From: Gemmatimonadota bacterium
GTDB lineage: Bacteria; ARS69
Direction of reading: 5' to 3'
NCBI GenBank assembly: GCA_030747075.1
Contig: JASLLL010000018.1
Coordinates: 1 to 48,985 of the forward strand
Length of the DNA: 48,985 nucleotides
Of the stretch, positions 42,311 to 48,985 are shown piece after piece. The notes under the pieces are model-generated. The model made no database searches, was not told the origin of the DNA, and worked only from the letters and a program-made list of their open reading frames with translations. Position numbers and translations under genes: made by a program. Each line of letters starts with the position of its first letter. The first letter of the stretch is position 1.

Positions 42311-45277
42311 CTAACGCGTGACGGTCATCTTCCGGGTGAGGACCTTCTCCCCGGCGGTCAGTCGATAGAAGTAGACACCCGCGGCGACCTTCGTTCCGGC
42401 CGCGTCGCGCCCGTCCCATTCCACACGGTACGCGCCGGCATCGCGGTTTCCGATCGCCAGACGCTTCACGGTCTGCCCGGACACATTGTAGACCGTCAGG
42501 TCCACGCCCATCGCGCCAGGAACCGAGAAGTCGATCCGTGTGGTCCCGTTCAGAGGGTTCGGCCGATTCTGCGACAGCGAGAATGCCGGGGCTGCCGCGC
42601 TGACGACTTCGTCTGCGTCGGTCGCGCCGTAGTCCGCCAGGATGCGAAGTTCGTCAACAGCCGCCTCCACGAGCGACCCGGAACCGAGATCGCTTCCGAC
42701 GAAGCGAACCTGAACCTGGTCCGGCGTCCCGAACAAGGCGTCGATGTCGATCGAATACGAGGTCCACGAGGCGTTGGTCACATTGGTGTTCACGATATTC
42801 GTCCACGAGGATCCGCCGTCGTTGGAGACATCGACCACCCAGTAGTCAGTACTCGGCGTGGCGCCGGTGTTGTTCGAGTACCACGCGTCATACTTCACCT
42901 TCACATTCGAGGCGCCGGCAAGATCGTAGATGGGGGTCAGGAGTGTCGTCTCGCCGTTGTCGATGTCGTTGCAGCCCAGCGAACAACCGGACCAGCAGTT
43001 CGACCCGGAGCACTGCCCGGTAATGAACGCCATCGTCCCCGGAGCGGGAGTGGAGTCATCTTCCGGCTGTGCCTGAGTGCCGATCGGGTCGGCCAGTTCC
43101 CACTGACCGGTGGTCGCGCCGTCGGACGCAAGGCCGACCGTCCATCCGCCCGACCCGCTCTCCAGGTCATCGTACAGATGAACCACATCGAACGCGTGCA
43201 TGGTGGACGGGGCCGTCGAGGGATCCGTCCGCTCGTTCCCCGCCATGTCGGCGGCGTAGATGAAGTACTCAACCTCCGCGGTACCGCCCATCGTCGGGAG
43301 CGGCGCGGAGTACTCGTCCGGGTTTCCCGTGGCGGTCATGGGTACTTCCACCAGCGGCGCGCCGTTCAGGCTGTAGGACACGCGAAGCGACAACGGATCC
43401 ACAGTGGACGAGGAAGAGGTGATCACGGCGGTCACATCCGGAGACACAGGGGCACCACCGGCCTCCATGGTCGGCAGCGCGCTGTGGAGAATGATCACAC
43501 CCGTCAGGATTTCCGGGCAGGTGAAACCGTGGTTTGTGGCACCGAGACAGAAGTGCGAATGGTTCGGCGTCCCGTTGTTGAGGTCGCCGTCATCGTCATC
43601 GGCGATGAAGGTCCACAGAACCTGATCGTCCTGGGCGTGGGGTGTGCCCATTCCCCGGCCGTAGTGCCACGCGTCCCAGGCGGCCGTGTCGGCATCGGCC
43701 TGCGAATACATCGCGAGCATGGACTGCCAGCTGTCCCAGAAGAACCCGGCGATGATCTGCCCGCCGTAATGCCCGCCGTTGTTGTCGCCGGGCCACTGCA
43801 GCGTGTTGTCCGAGTTGCGGATTCCGCTGGTGCAGTTGCCCAGATAGAACCCCAACCCGACGATCGACTCACGGTTTACAAAAGCGCCGAGAATGTCCGA
43901 GTTCCCCTCGTGCATGTCACCGCTGGACAGGGAGGACCCGTTGTCGATGTACCACTCCTGCGACACGCCGTGTCCGTACTCATGGTAGACGACATTTCCC
44001 ATCTGCCCCGTGTTTCCGTATCCGGAGCCCTCGTCGCAGTAGTTCATTCCCGAACCGTCCCACCACGCGTTGCCGGGGCAGTATCCGTCGCTCCGCCCGA
44101 CGATGGTGGTCATGGAATAGTCCAGTGATGTGAAGGACGGATCGACGCCCTTCATGAAATCGTGGACCCGGTTGCCGTGGAAGAAGGAGTCCATCTCGTC
44201 GCGGCGTGCGTTGCTGGAGTTGAACCCGATCTGGAGCGGCGTTCCGGGCGTGGCCGTGCCGGTCCAGTGGGCATCGGCGCCCAGGCCACTGTATCGGTTC
44301 ACATTGATGTAAGGCCCGTTGAGATAGGCATCCACCGTCACATCGGCGGAGCCGGCGTGGGAGATGTCGAAGTTGCCGTTCTCGTCGGTGTTGCCGGTGC
44401 CGCCCCCGGAAACGCTGACGGCAACATGGGCGAGCTGGTCGGTTGTGACGCCGTCGCAGTAGCCGTAGTCCTCCACTTCGCTGGCAACGGTCCCGACGAC
44501 ATTCACCGCATGGTACTCATTGGTGCGGCCGAGCACCGCGCCACTGCGCGCGTCGACCCATGTCAGCCAGCGACCGAACGGCGCCTCGGCTTCGAACGCG
44601 ACGCGATACGCCAGCGTAAGTTCCAGAAGCTCGCCCGACGGAGCCGGGACATACGAGAGTGACGCGTCAATCGGCCGGTCCGTGCGCGGTACCGCACCGA
44701 TGGACTGCGCGGCAGCGGCGATGGCGTCTGACTCATTCATGGTGGGGTGCATCGGGATGGCGTGGCGTTCCGGGAAAAAGTCGGACCCGAACGCGGCGAC
44801 CTTGCCTTCGTCTGTAATCACAACCCACGCGTCGCCCCGGTAGACAGGAACGCCGTGGTGGATCTGACGGAAGTGGACCGCGTACCGGCCCTTGAACTCC
44901 AGGACATTGCGGAATTCCATGTTGCCCGGGTTCGTCCCGAGCAGTTCTTCCTGCGAAACGAGGAAGTCCCGTGCGAGCGCCGTAGCCTGGTCTGCATCGG
45001 CGATGTCATCCGTGAGGAAGAGATCCCCGCCGTAGGCGGCATGAAGGTGGCCCGTGCGCGGCCCTTCCTGAACGAACCAGTCCCCGGGAAGCGCGGAACC
45101 CCGCGCGAAGCCGGATTGCTCGAACTTGACTGTGGTGCGGACAGGTTCGGAGGAGTCATAGACCAGCGGGAACTCAAAGTCGTGGAGGGCGGGATCATCG
45201 ACCAGCGCTCCCGAAACGGAAGCGGACAGGGCGATCACCACCACCCCGAGGATCACAGACCGGGCGCAAGCGTGCAT
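42311..45277 (-). CDS. Secreted thermolysin-like metalloprotease with C-terminal FlgD-like sorting domain
   Basis: 988 residues from the ATG at 45277 (MHACARSVILGVVVIALSAS, a signal peptide). An FTP-type propeptide (about 85-190: EFRNVLEFKGRYAVHFRQI, GVPVYRGDAWVVI) precedes a fungalysin/thermolysin-like catalytic domain. The zinc motif is VVYHEYGHGVSQEW (HEYGH, 432-436), with a downstream Glu in DMHEGNSDILGAFV. Later regions include beta-sandwich domains with paired cysteines. The last 85 residues (FSLSQNRPNPLNGTTRIDFS, VYNVSGQTVKRL, GVYFYRLTAGEKVLTRKMTV) are a FlgD/type-A sorting domain as in FCB-group secreted proteins. It is divergent from the DUF5916 gene. Confidence 0.9.
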   Translation of the reverse strand: MHACARSVILGVVVIALSASVSGALVDDPALHDFEFPLVYDSSEPVRTTVKFEQSGFARGSALPGDWFVQEGPRTGHLHAAYGGDLFLTDDIADADQATALARDFLVSQEELLGTNPGNMEFRNVLEFKGRYAVHFRQIHHGVPVYRGDAWVVITDEGKVAAFGSDFFPERHAIPMHPTMNESDAIAAAAQSIGAVPRTDRPIDASLSYVPAPSGELLELTLAYRVAFEAEAPFGRWLTWVDARSGAVLGRTNEYHAVNVVGTVASEVEDYGYCDGVTTDQLAHVAVSVSGGGTGNTDENGNFDISHAGSADVTVDAYLNGPYINVNRYSGLGADAHWTGTATPGTPLQIGFNSSNARRDEMDSFFHGNRVHDFMKGVDPSFTSLDYSMTTIVGRSDGYCPGNAWWDGSGMNYCDEGSGYGNTGQMGNVVYHEYGHGVSQEWYIDNGSSLSSGDMHEGNSDILGAFVNRESIVGLGFYLGNCTSGIRNSDNTLQWPGDNNGGHYGGQIIAGFFWDSWQSMLAMYSQADADTAAWDAWHYGRGMGTPHAQDDQVLWTFIADDDDGDLNNGTPNHSHFCLGATNHGFTCPEILTGVIILHSALPTMEAGGAPVSPDVTAVITSSSSTVDPLSLRVSYSLNGAPLVEVPMTATGNPDEYSAPLPTMGGTAEVEYFIYAADMAGNERTDPSTAPSTMHAFDVVHLYDDLESGSGGWTVGLASDGATTGQWELADPIGTQAQPEDDSTPAPGTMAFITGQCSGSNCWSGCSLGCNDIDNGETTLLTPIYDLAGASNVKVKYDAWYSNNTGATPSTDYWVVDVSNDGGSSWTNIVNTNVTNASWTSYSIDIDALFGTPDQVQVRFVGSDLGSGSLVEAAVDELRILADYGATDADEVVSAAAPAFSLSQNRPNPLNGTTRIDFSVPGAMGVDLTVYNVSGQTVKRLAIGNRDAGAYRVEWDGRDAAGTKVAAGVYFYRLTAGEKVLTRKMTVTR

Positions 45278-45497
45278 GGAGAATCTCCAGGAAGTTGGAC
45301 AGCGGGGGGAGGAAGCATGAGGCATGAACAGGCGACCATTCTACAGGAAAACGGGCGGAGAAGGAACCCCGGTTCCGCAGTGTGTCCCGTTCCGGAACTC
45401 GGGAGGGTTGGCGGTTTTCTCGGTTTTCAGGGAACATACTCGCGATCGCGTCGTATTCTCCCGGTCGGACTGTCCGCTTCGCATTCCGGAGGCTTTC

Positions 45498-47789
45498 ATG
45501 CAGGTTGTTCGCCGGGACACTCCTCCGTTGTTTGCCGTGCCGCCTTGCCGTGTCTCGCCGCGCGTGTTTCTCCAGACGCTGGGATGGTCCTGCCTCACGG
45601 TTCTCCTGCTGAGCGGGGCCGCTGCCCCGGAACCCGCCGTGCCGCCGCATGCCATCCGGGCGGCCGCCGGTCCCATCACGATCGACGGCGATCTTTCCGA
45701 CCCCGGGTGGAACGGCGCCCTCACACTGCCGCTCGACTGGGAAGTCATGCCGGGAGAGAACATCCCCGCGCCGGTCCGGACCGAACTTCGCGTCACGCAC
45801 GACCGCGACCGACTCTACGCCGCCTTTGTCGCGCTCGATCCCGATCCGTCGGCCATCCGCGCGCACCTTGCGGATCGGGACACTCCCGGCGCCGACGACT
45901 ATGTGGGCATCATGCTGGATCCCTTCAACGGCGGGCGGCGCGGGTACACCTTCGTTGTGACGGCGGCGGGTGTACAGATGGACATCGCAAGAAACGAAGT
46001 GGGCGAACGGATGGAGGACCTGACCTGGGACGCCATCTGGGAGTGCGAGGCGCGGATCACCGAAGACGGCTATCGCGTGGAAATGGCAATCCCCTTCCGC
46101 GAAATCCGGTTTCCGAAGGGACAAGACAGAGAAGCGATGACCTGGGGCGTGGCCGGATTGCGCTCATGGCCGCGCGACATTCGCCACCAGATGGCGACCG
46201 TGCCCTTCGACCGGGACAACGGGTGCGTCCTTTGCCAGATCCACCAGGTGACGGGCTTTGCGGGGATTTCGCACGGGCGGAATCTCGAACTGACACCCAC
46301 ATGGACCGCCAACCGGTCCGACGAACGCACGGGAGTCGCGTGGGAAGACGGTCCGTCACGCGGCGAAGCAGGACTTTCGGTTCGGTGGGGGATCACCCCG
46401 GGGGTGAGCGCGAACGCCGCGATCAATCCGGATTTCTCGCAGGTGGAAGCGGACGAACTGGCTTTCGACATCAACCGCCGCTTTGCGGTTTTCTACGGGG
46501 AGAAGCGCCCCTTCTTCATGGAGGGCGCGGACCTTTTCGAGACGCCGGAGCGAGCGGTCCACACGCGCATGGTGGCGGATCCGGCGTGGGGCGTGAAGCT
46601 CAGCGGCAAGTCAGGCGCCACGGCATTTGGCGGATTCGTTGCCCGGGACGAACTGACGGGCGTGCTGTTTCCGTCGAACCAGGGGAGCGGGTTCGCGATG
46701 CTGGAGGGAGGTGTGACCGACGGCGCCCTGAGGATCCGGCGCGATGTGGGCACGCGATCGACGGCGGGAGTGCTGCTGACCGCCCGCGATGCGGGAGCGT
46801 ATCGCTCTCTGCTGGCAGGGGCGGACGGGCTCTTTCGGCTTGAGGAGTCCACCTCTCTGCGCTGGCAGTTCCTGGGGTCGGAGACGCGCTACCCGGCGGA
46901 GATGGCCGAAGAGCAGGGCCAGCCGGTCGGTGCGTTCCGGGGATCGGCCGTCACCGCCAAGCTCCTGCACGACAGCCGGAACTGGTCCGCGTGGAGCGAG
47001 ATTGTCCGAAGGGACGCGCGGTTTCGCGCCGACCTCGGTTTCGTTCCGCAGGTGGACATGCTGGAGTATGAGACGGGAGTGTGGCGGAAGTGGATCGCCG
47101 AACCCGGGCGATGGTGGACGGAGTTCGGCGTGGGTGTGGAGGTGGATCGCGTGACGGACATCTCCGGTCGCCTTACGGATCGGGGGGTGGGCCTGGAAGT
47201 GAACCTGCAGGCCACGAAGAACACATGGCTGTGGGCGGGCGTGAGCGATGACCGGGAGTGGTATGACGGAAGAGCCTACGACATGAACTTCCTGCGAACG
47301 CATGGTGGGTTTCGGCCGACTGGTGATCTCTTCATCGGCGGAGGCCTTCGAGGGGGAGGCGCGATCGATTATGAACACGGCCGCCCCGCCACGCGCTTCG
47401 GCGGCGGTCCGCGCGTGGAGTGGGACATCACCGACCGCGTCCACCTTCTGGCGGACCTGACGCACGAGGAACTGGACGCTGACGGAGAAAAGCTCTACAC
47501 GGCGAACTTCCTGGAGACGCGACTTGTCGGAAACTTCAGCCGACGGGCGTTTGTCCGCGGGATTGTGCACTTTCGCCATGTCACGCGAAACCCGGCCAAC
47601 CACGAAGATCCGGATACCGAGGAACGCGAACTGGAGGTCTTCACGCAACTCCTCTTCTCGTACAAGGTGAATCCGAGAACGGTGCTGTTTCTCGGGTACG
47701 ACGACAACGCGCATGGGGATCTCCGCACGGACCTCGCGCGGACGGACCGGACTTTCTTCGTGAAGCTCGGGTACGCCTGGACGCCCTAG
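45498..47789 (+). CDS. Outer-membrane protein with CBM9-like and DUF5916 domains
   Basis: 763 residues from the ATG at 45498, after CGGAGG; the frame is open further upstream without a ribosome-binding site. A signal peptide (LGWSCLTVLLLSGAAA) is preceded by an unusually long basic N-terminus. The CBM9-like domain follows (ITIDGDLSDPGWNGA, RTELRVTHDRDRLYAAFVALDPDPS, DDYVGIMLDPFNGG, YRVEMAIPFREIRFP). The DUF5916 part includes NPDFSQVEADELAFDINRRFAVFYGEKRPFFMEGADLF and ends in alternating beta strands up to FFVKLGYAWTP, consistent with an outer-membrane barrel. The function of the family is not established. Confidence 0.9.
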   Translation: MQVVRRDTPPLFAVPPCRVSPRVFLQTLGWSCLTVLLLSGAAAPEPAVPPHAIRAAAGPITIDGDLSDPGWNGALTLPLDWEVMPGENIPAPVRTELRVTHDRDRLYAAFVALDPDPSAIRAHLADRDTPGADDYVGIMLDPFNGGRRGYTFVVTAAGVQMDIARNEVGERMEDLTWDAIWECEARITEDGYRVEMAIPFREIRFPKGQDREAMTWGVAGLRSWPRDIRHQMATVPFDRDNGCVLCQIHQVTGFAGISHGRNLELTPTWTANRSDERTGVAWEDGPSRGEAGLSVRWGITPGVSANAAINPDFSQVEADELAFDINRRFAVFYGEKRPFFMEGADLFETPERAVHTRMVADPAWGVKLSGKSGATAFGGFVARDELTGVLFPSNQGSGFAMLEGGVTDGALRIRRDVGTRSTAGVLLTARDAGAYRSLLAGADGLFRLEESTSLRWQFLGSETRYPAEMAEEQGQPVGAFRGSAVTAKLLHDSRNWSAWSEIVRRDARFRADLGFVPQVDMLEYETGVWRKWIAEPGRWWTEFGVGVEVDRVTDISGRLTDRGVGLEVNLQATKNTWLWAGVSDDREWYDGRAYDMNFLRTHGGFRPTGDLFIGGGLRGGGAIDYEHGRPATRFGGGPRVEWDITDRVHLLADLTHEELDADGEKLYTANFLETRLVGNFSRRAFVRGIVHFRHVTRNPANHEDPDTEERELEVFTQLLFSYKVNPRTVLFLGYDDNAHGDLRTDLARTDRTFFVKLGYAWTP

Positions 47790-47938
47790 CAGGGAGCATT
47801 GGGTGGGGCCGCGCCTTGCTGAGTGCGGCGACATTCTTACTTACAGGCAACTCCCTCCCGGTCACCCCGGAACCTCCGGCTTCGCCGCCAGCCCTGTCGG
47901 CCGCGACACAACCAAACGCCAACACCGCTTCTTTATCA

Positions 47939-47968
47939 TTGCAACAAAGTCATATGAGGAGATATAGT
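47939..47968 (+). promoter_or_regulatory. Strong candidate sigma-70 promoter
   Basis: TTGCAA (47939-47944), 18-base spacer, TATAGT (47963-47968). It lies in the AT-richest patch of the window. The predicted transcript would start near 47975, leaving a leader of about 220 bases before the TPR gene. Confidence 0.6.
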
Positions 47969-47974
47969 TGCCGA

Positions 47975-48104
47975 TATCATATTGGGGGCTAGGCGGGATC
48001 CGAAACCGAGGCCCGAGATGAATGCAAGTCGGATGTTGACCCGTCGCCCCACGAAAGAAAGTGCCCCCTTCGCTGCAAGTCCCGGCGTGGGGGTTTGTTT
48101 TATT
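47975..48104 (+). ncRNA. Candidate leader or small RNA ending in a terminator-like stem
   Basis: About 130 bases from the predicted start to a stem CCCCACG (48047-48053)/CGTGGGG (48086-48092) followed by GTTTGTTTTATT, the only convincing T-tract terminator in the window. A competing pairing, CCCCC (48064-48068) with GGGGG (48089-48093), is possible, as in a switch. I recognise no known riboswitch or small-RNA family. Confidence 0.4.
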
Positions 48105-48193
48105 AGGTGGTCGAACGAGGACAGTGCGATTCCCGCGACGCGTGAAGGCGGTTCTCCTCCCGCCTCCGGGTCTCGTGGTGTAGAGAGGTTGCC

Positions 48194-48985
48194 ATGGCAA
48201 GCTCGGTGAGTTCTGCTGCGAAGGTTCTCTCTTCGGGGGATGCTCATCTCGCTGCGGGAGAGTACTCGCAGGCGAGTGAGAGGTTTCGGTTGGAGCTTGA
48301 GGGCACAGGCCGCGAAGATCGAGAGCAGCGTGCCCGGATCTCCTGGAAGCTGGCGAAGTCTCTCCTCGAGACATCCGACCTTGAGAACGCCTGCACGGTC
48401 CTGGACTCTACACTGGAGGAGATCGACGGCGTGTCCGTCCTGACATCCGCGCGAGTGCGTGCACTCTCGGGTTGGGTGCGGTTCTTTCTGGGAGAATACG
48501 AGGAGTGTCTGCGGTGGTGTGAGTCCGCACGTGTGGCGCTGGCTCCCACCGCTGAGCACGCGGAGCTTGCTCGCGTCCTCAGGTGGATGTCGTTTGCCGA
48601 GCGCCGCATGGGACACCTCGAACAAGCGGATGAACTGCTTCGGGAATCGCTCATCACAGCCCGGCGCAGCGGTTCCATTCTGGAAGAAGCTTCGACACTG
48701 TCCGCGTTGGGGGGGGCCGAGAAGATATCGGGACACTTGGAATCCGCGGCGGAGCGCATAGAACGGTCAATCACGCTCCTCAAAGAGAGCGGATCCGAGT
48801 TGCAAGCATGCAGAGACCTGCTCAGCCTGAGTGTCGTCCAACTGTACCTCGGATGGCTGGGTCGGGCTCGTCAGAATGTCGAGAGAACGCTTAGAAAGAA
48901 CAGGGCTCTCAACGGAGAGTCCTATGTTGCCGGTTCACTGGTTGTCCTGTCGCGCATCTGCGCGCGCACGGGAGCCCTGGATGAG
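48194..48985 (+). CDS. TPR-repeat protein, C-terminus cut by window edge
   Basis: The first 264 residues are visible; the frame is open to the window end. ATG at 48194 follows AGAGG. It is built of helical TPR pairs, for example GDAHLAAGEYSQASERFRLELE, RALSGWVRFFLGEYEECLRWCESARVAL, RMGHLEQADELLRESLITARRSG and KISGHLESAAERIERSITLLKESG. Such arrays often form the sensor part of large regulators (MalT-like or sigma-54 activators), but no other domain is in view. Codon use is less GC-rich than its neighbours (many TCT, GCT, CTT, GTT, ACA), which may indicate transfer. Confidence 0.8.
   Translation, partial: MASSVSSAAKVLSSGDAHLAAGEYSQASERFRLELEGTGREDREQRARISWKLAKSLLETSDLENACTVLDSTLEEIDGVSVLTSARVRALSGWVRFFLGEYEECLRWCESARVALAPTAEHAELARVLRWMSFAERRMGHLEQADELLRESLITARRSGSILEEASTLSALGGAEKISGHLESAAERIERSITLLKESGSELQACRDLLSLSVVQLYLGWLGRARQNVERTLRKNRALNGESYVAGSLVVLSRICARTGALDE

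Larger units (their letters stand above)
47790..48193. other. 404-base region with promoter and structured leader
   Basis: Locally AT-rich from 47925 to 47985. It contains a promoter (47939-47968) and a terminator-like element (48047-48101) in front of the TPR gene. I see no protein-coding gene in it. Confidence 0.5.

Noticed and set aside
42272-44128. 618-codon forward frame antisense to the metalloprotease
   Set aside because: No domain and no RBS; the opposite strand carries a propeptide, HEYGH motif and sorting domain in frame.
1-48985. tRNA or rRNA genes
   Set aside because: No T-loop (GGTTCGAATCC-like) segment with matching stems and no rRNA core sequence was found on either strand by eye.

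Overview
The window is a gene-dense, very GC-rich stretch of a bacterial chromosome. It shows no rRNA, tRNA, CRISPR array, prophage or insertion sequence. The gene set points to an uncultivated bacterium of the wider FCB/Eisenbacteria-like group. The pointers are a secreted metalloprotease with a C-terminal FlgD/type-A sorting domain, thrombospondin type-3 repeats in a lipoprotein, a DUF5916-type outer-membrane protein, many TPR proteins, a NapC/NirT multihaem cytochrome and sigma-54 regulation. This placement is an inference from gene content, since no marker gene for taxonomy is present.

Layout. 1-1451 (-): secreted PI-PLC-like protein with a LamG-like domain, cut by the window edge. 1573-5932 (+): three overlapping genes for a solute-binding-like lipoprotein, a membrane histidine kinase and an NtrC-type response regulator. 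6418-9029 (+): a TPR membrane protein, an Hsp20 behind a sigma-54-type promoter, and a YugP-type zinc peptidase. 9234-11309 (+): a TSP3/FGE-fold lipoprotein. 11455-13501 (+): a 42-residue membrane peptide, then selB. 13581-17846 (+): ltaE, a DHH phosphoesterase, nadE and rsmI, each overlapping the next by four bases. 17908-20891 (+): CDP-alcohol phosphatidyltransferase, tmk and a polytopic membrane protein with Arg/Gly-rich tails. 20939-22369 (+): NapC/NirT-type cytochrome, followed by a 0.4-kb repeat array. 22888-23514 (+): methyltransferase.

23568-27713 (+): larB, larC, two ECF/Cbi-type ATPases and a YaiI-family gene. larBC make the nickel-pincer cofactor, and the ATPases probably belong to a nickel or cobalt importer whose membrane parts are not here. 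27714-32965 (-): TPR protein, citrate synthase, an ATP-cone/nucleoside-kinase fusion and an MDR dehydrogenase-like protein. 33298-35351 (+): MerR-type regulator and an ARPP-1-domain protein. 35455-40663 (-): aconitase, then argG-argH. 40870-41265 (+): small membrane protein. 41320-45277 (-): an exported protein with a frame break in its signal peptide, and the large metalloprotease. 45498-47789 (+): DUF5916 outer-membrane protein. 48194-end (+): start of a TPR protein behind a structured leader.

The most promising leads are the lipoprotein/kinase/regulator trio, the sigma-54 promoter with an upstream palindrome in front of hsp20, two genes (cytochrome, larB) that look leaderless with identical spacing, the ATP-cone/kinase fusion coupled to an MDR protein, and the lar genes fused into one operon with transporter ATPases.
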